NCBI RefSeq assembly: GCF_963675165.1
Contig: NC_087379.1
Location: 7,904,339-7,968,338 of the forward strand
Direction of reading: 5' to 3'
Source of the DNA: Halichondria panicea
Lineage: Eukaryota > Porifera > Demospongiae > Suberitida > Halichondriidae
DNA length: 64,000 nt
A program made the position numbers and the translations under genes. Below are positions 21,175-32,500 of this stretch, in pieces (positions within the stretch are counted from its first letter, which is position 1; each line of letters starts with the position of its first letter). The notes under the pieces were generated by a model. That model saw only the letters and a program-made list of their open reading frames with translations. It had not been told where the DNA came from and did no database searches.

Positions 21175-22104
21175 AAAGAACTCATTTTAAGGTTTATATT
21201 TGGTATAAATATTACACAGAACTCTTAGTGGATTGCTTAGTTAATGATCTTTAATTTGCCACTTTTATTGTTAATGATTATTATGTCATAATTATAGCGG
21301 TAAAAAAATGCAACATTTATGACGTATACTGCATACTAGGCTAAACATTGTCAAAGTTTCCATGATGACCAAGTTGTCATGTTTCCTTGGTAACGGGCTT
21401 GACAATTAACGTCTTCATCAGAGTGTCCATGATTACATAGATTAGAAACAGCGTGCCTATAGAGTTATGGTGGATGGGGGAAAGTGACATGGTCATATTT
21501 ATAATCATGGTACACGACAATATCACATGCAGCATGGACATGCATGGGGATAATAGAACCATCATCATTATGACAAATACGTTGCTGGTACTGCATGCGT
21601 ATAAATTATATACATACATGTAAAATAGCATTTTTAATTGTTTACCTTATAATAATTAATCACCCTCATGCAGTAGTCTGTAGTCTCGCGCAGCCAGCCC
21701 CGGATGTTTTCTATTTAAACGCCAGGTCGATACCAATTTTAATCAGGGGAGTGAGACTACATGTATAATAATAATACTCTGTCTACATTCCTTATACTTG
21801 CATGTATGTGAGTATACATTACCCGGCAGGTCACAAATTGTTAATTGGTTAATTCATAATGCCAAGACACAATAATGTCATCAGCTAGCTACTAAACACA
21901 TACAGCTCTCAAAATGACAACTGAACGATCTACTAGTAGCTACACGATAACAATAATAAACTAGATAGCTGGCTAGATAATCACTCGCTAAAATGCTGAT
22001 ACTAGAGCTAATATATAGCAGACAACTCAATTGAAATGAGGTTAAGTTGAAATCGTTATCCAAAATTCATAGTCCAAATCGTTGCAGTAGGTCAGAGGGG
22101 GGCT
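21175..22104. other. Intergenic region between convergent genes
   Basis: No gene seen. 21190-21240 repeats the sequence at the right end of the window (ggtataaatattacac, aactcttagtggattg). A small 83-bp candidate MITE with ends tgtagtctc / gagactaca lies at 21679-21761. 21790-22104 is duplicated at 47.88-48.18 kb. Confidence 0.5.
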
Positions 22105-25100
22105 TTAATCAGTCTTGCTTTGTGAGGGTTCAGATTTCTGTTGGGCCCAGGAAAGAAGTGTTGAACTATCAGCGTTGCTCAGGCTCCAGATACTTTGGTT
22201 CTCAAAGAGGTCATAGGTGGTGGTTGAGAGTGTGGTGTCCTCGGAGGGTGAGGTTGGGTCGGTGGTGCCACTGCTGATAGGTAGGGGGCTCATATCGGAG
22301 GTGATGTCATTACTGTAGAATGGAGCAGTGTCTGTTGACCACGTGTTGGGGCTGTCCCAGTTAGGACTGGTGCTCTGCAGAGGAGAGAGAGGGAGTATCA
22401 TGATCAGAATAATATACACAGTGTATACTGTACGTCTGCTAAAACATACACACACACATATATATACCACAAGGAATGTACAGTCATAAAATATGTAAAA
22501 CAATGTACAAAAAAAACAAAATAATCTCTCACCTTTCCCTCCCCAGCAGGCCAGCCAGCACTCCTAGACCTTCCTGGTGCCAGACTCTTGCTGGAGACAG
22601 AGCCCTTCTCCCCGCGAGACGAGAACTGTTGACCCGGAGCACCCACGGCCGAGACAGCAGGGAAATCAGTCACAAACTCTCCTCCTAGATCACTCTCCAT
22701 GCTGTAAGTACAGCTCCTTCTTGGTCTCTCTGGCAATAGATTACTTTGACGATAGGGAATCAAGTCAGGGTCTTCCGGGGACTGCTCGCTGAAGTCTGGA
22801 TTGTCCCATCCTCTCGATCCAATAGAGGAGGGGCTAACATCTGGTCCAAACTTGGCAGGGGAGGGGGCATCAATAGGATGTCTAGGTTGATCTCTTTCCA
22901 TAGCAGCAATAGCTCTTTCCCGTTCAATAAGTTTCATGATGTATTGTCTCTTTCTCAAATACTGCTGGTCATATACGCCCCCCTCCTCCATGGGTGGCAC
23001 CTGGAGCCTGTGTGAGTGATGGTGGTGGTCCCACGGTCCTTGTGGACGATAGCTGTACTCTCGTGCTCTCTGCATGTACAGGTGATGCATATACGCTTCC
23101 ATATTCGGATGCATGTGTTGTCTGCCATGTCCGCTCTTTGGTGCCATCATTGGTGAGCGACCACGATAGTGCTCTCGACTATGACGCCCCATAGGCATCG
23201 GTGGGAAGTCCTCAGGCCCACTGTACGATTCGTCCATTGCCATTGGATTGTGGTGTTCAAGTGAGGGATAGTCACTGTACGGCATATGCGATCCCTCGGG
23301 GAAATACGGTAAAGGTGGTGAGGGGGTCATCGATTTGCCTCCTCGTAACGGATGTGGTCTCTTAAAGTACGACCCCTCAGGGTAGGGACGCATGTGGGCA
23401 TCATCAGGAGTTGGTGATAAACCAGGGGGTGGTCCTCTGGGCTGGGAGCTGTGGTCGGGACCAAATTTCCTCGGATCTGCTCGTAGACTTGGGCCAGATT
23501 TTGGTGCAAAAGTTGGAGATGGATAAAATGGTTCTGCGTTCAGGGAGAGTGTAGATAGAGGCGGCTTGAACTCATTGTCGCTTGAATTATGAGAAGATTC
23601 ATCTTTCTGTGGACTCAGTGGTGCTTCAATTGGTTTCGTCATTTCAGTTTCACTTTGCTCGTCTTGTTCCAGGAGTTGGTAGTCATCATCTTCCTGTCCA
23701 TCGTCAGGTTTGTCACGATCGCTCTTCTGCTTCCTACGCATAATGGCCGAGTTATTGGAGAGTAAAGAAGCAGCCAGCTCGTGAGGAGAAGTGGGCAGAC
23801 TCTGAGAACCGCCTTTACCAGAGTCCACACTGAGTAGAGTATGTGTCACACCATCCGTTTCAACCAAGCTATCAGAGTCCATTGGAATTACGATAACAGG
23901 TTCTTCAATCAACTCGCTCCTTATGATAGGTACAACATGCAGAGTTTGTGGCCGCTGTCTAACGTTTTCATCTGATTTCAGCTGGTGTTCGAGAAGATTG
24001 TCCTCAACTAGTTGTGTGATCTTCTCAACAACGGGTGATTTAATTTTCTCGGAAGGTTTTTTGCCAGTACTGATTTTCTTAGTACCGTAAGTGGCGGCTT
24101 GATCTGGTGTTCTTGAAAACGAGTCAGTGAACGTCTCTTTAGTTTCTTGTTTTGTGGTCTTAGTTGTACGACCAGTCTTGATGGCAGTACTGGGAACAGC
24201 TGGGGACACGAGTACCGGTATTTCATTGCCCTTGTTTGGGGATACGTCAATAATATATTGAGTTCATTCTCAGTAGTTTTGTCACATTGCACGTTGGTTT
24301 CAGTTTCAGTTTGTACCGTATCTTTAAGAGGAGGTGTGCTGTCGTTGTCAAGTTGCTCAGTGGAATTAGACGAAGAGGAATCTTCAAATGAACCAACTAG
24401 TTGCTTAGCGTCAGTTTCGTCCGTATCCTTTTCTTTCTCTCGTTCTTTGTCTCTCCCTCTCTCCTTTTTACAAGCTTTTTCCTCTTTCTTGATCTGTTGT
24501 CGAGGTTTCCTCTTTCCTTTCATCCGAACGGTACTAATCGGTGGTTCTTTCTTGTCGACCAGTTCTGTTCTTGGTGACATGACCTCTGTACTCTCGGGCG
24601 TGTCGGGAGGATGGATGGTCTGGCCAGTGTTGGGCTCCTTGGTGACAGGTGGTGGAGGCTTCTTCACTTCAGCTACCACAGTAACCACCTACACAGAGAT
24701 ATAACCGTAAATCAAGTATTATGTGGGGAATGGTGTATTTACATGCATGTACATGTCACTTAAAAAACAAGTACAGACCTGACAAGCGTTTGTGTATTAT
24801 TTCCGATTATTATAGGAATATTAACAGCTTACGCATGTACATGTACATGTACAGTACACAGAATATACAAATTACAATGATAATTAAGTGTTCAAACATA
24901 ATACGTATACAATGGCTTACACATACAGTGTGTGCAATATTAATTAAGAGACTGACCTGGCTAGGTGTTTCCACTTCCTCCGACTTGTCGGTACCCGTAG
25001 ATGCCGAATCACTGTTGCTAGAAACAATGCTACTCTCCGAGACCTTCCTCTCCAGCTCCTTCCGTCCGGACGGGGGGAGGGGTGAACTATCAGGTGTTAT

Positions 25101-26969
25101 CTTTAGAGGCTTCAATTTTCGTACGATTTTTGATTTTCTCACATTCGCTGGTGGAGAGCTCGGATTAGTTTCCGTGGGTGTTTTTGAAATGATCTCGCCT
25201 TTGGACACGGTTTTTTCGGGGATGGTTTTCTCGCTGCTACGCTTCAGTTTGGTAGGGGATGAGCAGAGTTGCGCTGGTGCACCGGTGGTTGGAGTACAAG
25301 GCTGGGTCTGCTCTCTAGCTCCAGTGTGATTGACTGTGCCTGTTCTAGGTGGGGAGATGATACTCGGCTCAGTAACAGGAGCAATGGGGATCTTGAGGGA
25401 CATTCCCTTCGGCGTGGAAGTAACAGCCGTGTGTGATCTAGACGGAACAGGTTGCAATGAGGTGATAGTTTCCTGTGATGATGGTTTTCTCTCGATCTTG
25501 TTTTGTACCACACGATGTCTGAGAGTGGGTATTTCTTGAGCAGTAGTGGGGGTTACTAGCGGCTCAGGCTTAGGTTTAGATACGGGAGTGTTCTTATCGG
25601 TAGAGGGTTTAGGAGGCTCTCGAGTTACTTCAATTTTCATAGATTGACCAGTGGACTCAGACTTCTGGTTAGAACTGCACGAAAGAGAAAAACACAGAAT
25701 AAAAAAAGAACAACCATATACAATTAAATGTAGGTAGCAAATAAACTTTACTTCATACAAAATAGATGCATACTTCATTGTGTAAAAACAGAGGAAAACA
25801 AGCAACTAATCGTAAGTATAAATATGGATGTACACACACGAACTCTGCACTCTGCACTCTGCACTCTGCACTGACCTTTTCTCTCCTAATTCCTGGACCT
25901 TCTTGGACAGCACATCCATAGACTTTGACAACTTCTTCAAATCGAATACTTCTCCGGAGCCTTTCGTTGCTTTCGCCTCACTTTTATAGGACACAGAACT
26001 ACTGCTCCTCATTCCGAACTTGGTCTGCACGAATACTGTAGCTACAAGGCAGAGTATGACAAGCAGCCAAAACGGTACAGACAACCAGGCCAGTGTTTTC
26101 TCCCATTCGGGCCGAGGCTGTAAGGCAATACACGCCGCTAATAGTTGATGGGGGAGGATGGCTAGTAGAGGGTAGAGGAACTCGTTGCCAGTGGAGGTTT
26201 GTAATCGTAGAGTGGTGGAGACTTGGGTCAGTGTGTAATCTGGAGTGAACCTGCACGTATGGATGATAAGATTTGTAATACACTGTTGCAAGATACGTAC
26301 TGTACATCAGTATACTGTATAGCGGGTAATTTTCGTTGGTGAAAATTTGTGTATGAATTCTACCCATTTAAATAGTTCGTACAGCTCAGAATAGTGATGT
26401 TGAACCTATTGCGATAGAATTTCGTAGTTTTAATTTTCGTATCATACTCTTCAATACGAAATATAAGAAAATTTAAACCATACGAAAATAACCTGCTATA
26501 CGGTATATACATGTAATTATACTGTGATACACACTGTACATATACACACACTGATAGAACTCGCTGAAGGGATTCTGACTTACGTTATTTCAATTTTCTT
26601 TGATCGGTTTGGTTTAATGGTGATGTCCTTGTTACAGTTAGAGATAACGAAGCCTCTCCCCTCACAACTGCCACCCTCCAGTCCGATGATACGCAATGTG
26701 ATGGAGGTGGAGCCAGAGTTATGCATTCTAAAGGTCTTGGTGAGCTTGAGGGGATCTGTTAGCGGGTCCACAACAGTACCAGCTGTGTGTGTGTGTGGGG
26801 GGGTTAGGAGTGTGTGTACAGGCACGCTATGGCAGTAAATGTAGTTACAGCATCTGTCTGTATGTAACACACAACACATAACTTATTGAGAGGCATGGAA
26901 ATAATACGTACATTTTAAAACGAACAATAATTACGGAAAATGTTAAGTCTCTAATGGTGCCTAATAGCT

Positions 26970-27023
<54 letters not shown>

Positions 27024-29337
27024 ATGCTTGACCTACCTAGACAGTTCTCCATGACAGAGTTGGGGAACTCAAACATGAGAGGTTCAGTGCCGGGATGGAC
27101 ACTGTCGATAGCAAATGAACCCTGAACCCCACTCCCCTGCACAATGACGTAATCAAACACAGTCAAGTTGTTTCTCAACAAAAGCAGCGTATTCAACTCC
27201 TGGTCTACTTTAGGACTGAAAGCAACCGCCATTTCAAACAGTTTGCTGTGTGGAGGCAGTAACGTTGTGGCCAGGGCTGTCTCAGGTGATGCACTAGATA
27301 CAAAACTGAAGGAATTTGACAAATGAGAAAAGTTGAGATTTCGTAGTCGTGGGTCGAATCGGTCCAATAGAGAGTCGATGATGGTTTGCGGGTGAGTATA
27401 GTAACTGAGGAAAACTGGCTGAACCAGTAGGGGCACGTCTGACGGGTTCGTTATGCGGAGACGGTGAATCTATAGCAAAAGAACGAGTGTGGTAGGTAAC
27501 TAAAGAGTGTGATAGGTAACCAATGAGTGCGGTAGGGAACTAATGAGTGTGGTAGTAAACCAATGAGTGGGGTAGGCAACTAATCACTACATACTGTATA
27601 TAATGTACAGTGGTGTACGGAGTGTACTAGCCTTGGGTGAGATGACATGCTATCAAATACTGTGAGAGTGAACACTCACTTCTGCTGCCTAACTCACATC
27701 TACAGGCACTCGTACCTCTCCACCTCCAACAGAGCTCACTACAATACTGGCATTGAAACTGCAAGAGAGAGAGAGAGAAAGGTTGAACCATTTGCTTATG
27801 GCATCCCCAACAAGTACATTTATAAAAATAATTATAGGCTGGCTATGAGCAATTGTAACAATCAGTGCCACCTGACTTACATTGTACCTACGTACAGTAT
27901 CCATATAGAAATTGATTAAAGCAGCTAAAACCAGTGCTCTAAAATGCTAAACCGAAAAATATACTGGGGCTGTATATGCATGATTGTAGGCACACACACA
28001 CATTGAACTGTAAGTCAGGTGAGGCTTACACTGTGCGTCCATCGTCCACCAGGCCCCTCCAGGAGGCCCACAGAGTGGTGAGCAGTTGTAGCTCTCGAGA
28101 CAGGTCCTGGGGGGCTGAGTTAGAGGACCACAACCCCAGGGAGCTGGCCGGCTTTTTCAGATATACAGTGTCCCCCAGTAGGGGGTCAATCACAACAGAG
28201 CCAATCTGTGTGTGTGTGTGTGTGTGGGGGGGGGGGAGGTGGTATGGTGAGTGTGTGAGTGTGTGGGGGGAGGGGGGTATGGTGAGTGTGTGAGTGTGTG
28301 GGGGGAGGGGGGTATGGTGAGTGTGTGTGTGTTAAGTGTGTACACAGCATGCACACGGGTCCCCAATGAACGGTTTGTGTACAAAGCAACCCCTCGACAA
28401 AGGCCACCTCGGTTTACTGACCAAAAACATGCTCCCCAAAAGTGTCGTTATAAAAAGAGGTTCCGTAATAGTACGTTCACAGTAACAATACGGTTCCGAT
28501 TTATAATTACCTCAACTTTTTCCGTTGGTCTCAGTCGTGGCAAACCATCCACACCCTCTTCAAAGTATACCCGGGGGTCATCAAGGTCAGAGTTCACAGA
28601 GGTCACGTCGACAGCTTTATGAAACAAATTCCATGCACTCAATCCGACCCTTGCCCTCAGGTAGGGGAAAATCCCCTTGAAACTAATTGCCCCAGGGCTC
28701 ACTTTCAATCTACTCTCGGCCGTCTTGAAATAAACAGGAACGTGTAGAACTTTATCGAACGATGTGCTGACGATGACTTCCCCGCTGTAGGTACTGATGG
28801 TGTTTGGATTAGACACAGTCACGGTGAATTGGGCGCTGTGTTCAGGTTCGAGGGTGTGAGGGGGGTGGAGTGGGCGGGAGGGTGGGGGGTGCCATTAGTG
28901 GTGGGGTGTACGGAGGACAGTTGGACACTCGTAAACGGGAGATTGGCACTCACAGAGTAGGAAATGATGGATATCTGCAGAGACAAACTAACGTATCAGC
29001 AGGCCATAATTATGAATTTGTACGAACACTGTATGTGTACGTGTAACAGAAACACTATTAAGAGTCGTTGTAAGGATTATAACGTGGTTCCATGTACATC
29101 ATAAATAGTCAGTTCGAGCAGCTGTGGATATGTGCAAACAACTTGTACATACGTATCAAGTATAATTAAGGCAGATGACAGTAGCATTACATTGAGAGGA
29201 CTATTGCAACAAGGAGCACTTACTTGCACAGGGTTGATGTTGTGCAGTGTGAAGGTCTTGGAGACAGTGTCCTGCTGAGAGAGCACTCCAAATTGCAAAC
29301 TCCAGAGAATCCTCATCACTGTTCTCCAACGAGTATA
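22105..29337 (-). CDS. TMEM131: TMEM131-like transmembrane protein, 5' part missing
   Basis: Exons in transcript order: 29337-29224, 28974-28511, 28205-28030, 27758-27698, 27469-27037, 26782-26584, 26250-25876, 25674-24957, 24688-22533, 22374-22105. The Ig-like/PapD-like extracytoplasmic region shows TMEM131 signatures (FTLHNINPVQ, LFHKAVDVTSV, NLTVFDYVIVQGSG, FRMHNSGS). One transmembrane helix follows (WLSVPFWLLVILCLVATVF), then a long Lys/Ser/Pro-rich tail ending with Trp motifs (SPNWDSPNTW, ENQSIW). In other animals TMEM131 is an ER protein whose tail binds the TRAPP tether and promotes collagen secretion. The N-terminal half and signal peptide are absent: the next upstream DNA belongs to a mib-like gene. 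Two exons (28974-28511 and 24688-22533) are each one base short of an open frame, so either assembly indels or decay is present. TMEM131L is an alternative name. Confidence 0.8.
26317..26501. mobile_element. MITE, gtatagc/aattttcg family (185 bp)
   Basis: Terminal inverted repeats gtatagcgggtaattttcgt and gtatagcaggttattttcgt (as complement). It lies in a TMEM131-like intron and belongs to the same family as 12898-13126. Confidence 0.7.
26971..27021. repeat. GT microsatellite
   Basis: Pure GT repeat abutting the donor side of the TMEM131-like exon 27469-27037. Imperfect GT with three g-rich ggggtatggtgagtgtgtga-type units also occurs at 28207-28335, just upstream (in transcript) of exon 28205-28030. 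Confidence 0.9.
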
Positions 29338-29580
29338 CTGCAACCAATTAACCAACTATCAATGATGTTGTATATACATTGTAGATGTACATCTTTCAAC
29401 AGCCATTAACTTAAGTATCGTTGATCCAATGTCAACAATTTTATGATTTTCTGAAAGAGACCTTTCAAATGATGTATTTCATAATTCAATCCAAAATTTG
29501 GTTGAGGTCCGTGTACATACAGGAAATGACCTCATAATATTATTATGGTCTGTCTCTTTCTTTGCAACCTCCCCTGGCAG
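29338..29580. other. Junction between truncated TMEM131-like and mib-like genes
   Basis: Only about 240 bp separate the first visible exons of two divergent genes that both lack their 5' halves. It contains a partial copy of the foldback element (gattttctgaaagagacctttcaaat near 29445). An in-frame ATG directly upstream of the TMEM131-like exon (29355-29353) could serve as a new start if transcription began here. Confidence 0.6.
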
Positions 29581-32500
29581 AGTCTGCAGGAGGGCTGGAC
29601 AGTGACGACATTGGACTGCATCTCAAGATCCTGATCCTGTACGTCCCTCCTCGAGCTAGAACCCGGCCGTCGCCGTCAACGTGCTGCAGCCGGAGATGCC
29701 AACACTCTCAGAGAGTTCCTACGCAAACATCCCACAGAGGTGAGAATCTAGGACACAGTGTTATGTACTCTCTCTCCCTATCTTTCAATTTTGGGGACTC
29801 TTTCAGCTGCCATAACTTGAATTCCGTGGATCCAATTTTCAATGATTTTTTTGATTTTCCGAAAAGCTTAGAAAGTCAAATGTTTCATAATAATTATTCC
29901 AGCAATAAAACTATATGTCAATTTGGTTATACGTGGATAATAAATAGCCCATGGTCCAAGGCGGAAAAATGACAAATTAGGGTCCCAACAAAATGTTGGA
30001 TTGAAACACACCATTTGAAAGGTATCTTTGTAAGCTTTCATGAAATTTTTGAAATTGGATCATCGGAACAAAAGTTATAGCTGCTGAAAGATCTTCAGCT
30101 ACACCACCACCAACCCCGTTTAAATTGTTTGGGAGACTCTTTCAGCTGCCATAACTTGTATTCCGTGGATCCAATTGCAATAATTTTTTGATTTTCTGAA
30201 AGCTTACAAAGAGACCTTTCAAATGGTGTAATCAAAGTTCATATTCCAGCAATAAAACTATTTGTCAATTTGGCCATACCATGAATTATGGTCCAAGGCC
30301 GAAAAATGACAAATTAGGGCCCCAACGAAATTTCGGATTGAAACACACCATTTGAAAGGTCTCTTTCTAAGCTTTTAGAAAATCATACAATTTTTGACAT
30401 TGGATCAACGGTATTAAAATTACGGCCGTCGAAAAATCAGGTCTGTTTTTAGAGCTGTCTTTCAGAAGTCGTAACTTGTGTTGGGAGCATCCTATATCCA
30501 GTAGCTGTTTGGTAGTATGTGGGTGGATGTCACAATGTTTAAGTTATTCAAAAACTAATACCTTATGATGTGATTTGTGTTGCCCAGGTGAACACCAAGG
30601 CAGCTGGCAAGGCGGCCATCCACTGTGCCTGTGCAGCTGGCAATGTGGACGTGCTCAAGGTCATCATGGAGTTCGCCCCCAATGTGGAAGTGGGGGTATG
30701 TGCATCATTCTAGCCTCTGCTGTATACACTACATGTGTGTGTGTGGATGGTGTTATATTGTGCTGGTCTGTATTTCTAAATAGTGTGTGTTTCATTGCAT
30801 AGGATGAAGACGGTGACAGACCACTGCATCTCTGTGCTTACAGGTGAACTGTAGCTCTACCATTATCAGGAATGCCATTACCTAAATTAATGGCTGGCCC
30901 AGTTTTATCTTGTACGCCATTAATTGATATTATTTGTCCGTATAGTGATGAAGATGAAGCCACGACCATTCTTATCGATGCTGGAGCTGATGTCAACTCT
31001 AAGAATTCTAAGGGGGCGTCCCCTCTCATCATAGCAGCTGTCAAGGGCCACTACAGTGTGCTGAGGAAGCCAGCTAACCATCCCAACATCAAGCTCCATG
31101 AGCAGGTGAGGCAGAGCATGCAGTAAGATATGATATGTGGGAGAAGACTGGGCAGTCTAAATCATGGCAGCTGATTATCTACTACCCTCCTAATATCACC
31201 TCCCCACCCACACGCCCACACCACACACACACACCACACGCCCACACACACACACCACACACACACACCACGCCCACACACATTGGATTCCGATGGAGAC
31301 ACTGCACTTCACTGCGCCGTCCTCGCTCAGAAGAATGAGAGTGTGACGATCCTATTGGACGCTGGAGCAGACCCCACCCTCCTCAACTTCAGACTATTCA
31401 CACCAATCCACGAGGCTGCTCGTATTGGGTTCTTACCGTGAGTACTTGATCATGTGACATGGCAGGTCCCGTCAATTGTGTATATATAACATGGAGTACG
31501 AAAATAAAAGTTGTGTTTTGTAGCTGGCTTTAATATAATTATGTCTATAGATATGACTGTGTACGTTTTTGTTTTAACAGGAGTGCATTCCTTGTTTTAA
31601 GATTAGACTCAAATTATGGTCTCTCAAAGTTAGCTCCGAAAACAGTAAAATGATCATATCAAGGCCCTAGTATACACTGCATGTATAATCCATACTCTTA
31701 TCCCCCCTGCAGAGCTGTGGAGCACTTCAACCGTCGGTTTGTGGAGCACATCAACCTGTTCAAGGACGACGGGTACACTCCCCTCCACCTGGCAGCACTT
31801 AATGATCACCTGGACGTTATCACTGCCTTCGCTGAAGTGGTGAGTGGCTGGCTGTAGATATGGTCTTACATGTACATGTAGTACTATAGTATTGTCACAA
31901 TTGTTAGGAATGGGAAGTTCAAAACTTAGTTGAAAGCCTTTATATTGCACAGATAATTATGTGACAATTTTAAGTTATTATACAGTGGCCTTTGTTGAGG
32001 AGTTGTTAAAATCTACATTATATAATTATTAATTTGGGACCTTGTGCCTGGCTTTTATTGCAGTTTAACTTTCTTCAGAGGTAGCCATTATATAATCTGA
32101 CCTCTCCCCCACAGGTGCAGTGTGACCTCAATGCTAAGACCAACCAAGGTCAGACAGCACTCCATCTTGCTGTCCACCAAGGTCACGCTCGTATCATCGA
32201 GAGACTGGTGGGGTTCGGGGTAGACATGAATATTCTAGACAGTGATGGAGACACAGCTCTTCACATGGCCGTGGTCAAGGAGACAGTGGACAACCTCACA
32301 CAAGAGACTCCTCAACTCAAGAAGGTAGGCTAGTAGGAATGCTAAAAGTTGTGGCTGTTCAAAGATGCTCTAGTTAACGCAGGGCCTTAGAGTCCTAGAG
32401 TTAGCTCTGTAACTAAGTTCTGATAATCCAAATTCAACGATTTTATGATTTTCTGAAAGCTTAGAAATAGCTCTTTCAGATGGTATGCTCAAATCCCAAA

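Noticed and set aside
24147-24704. 185-codon plus-strand ORF
   Set aside because: Antisense of the Lys/Ser-rich TMEM131-like tail; reads as low-complexity Ser/Val/Phe only.
29581-29739. SAGGLDSDDIGLHLKIL reading of the first mib exon as a separate domain
   Set aside because: Open, but out of frame with the ankyrin sequence at its end and without recognised similarity; it may be an alternative exon or sequence decay, so I kept it only as part of the mib-like model.
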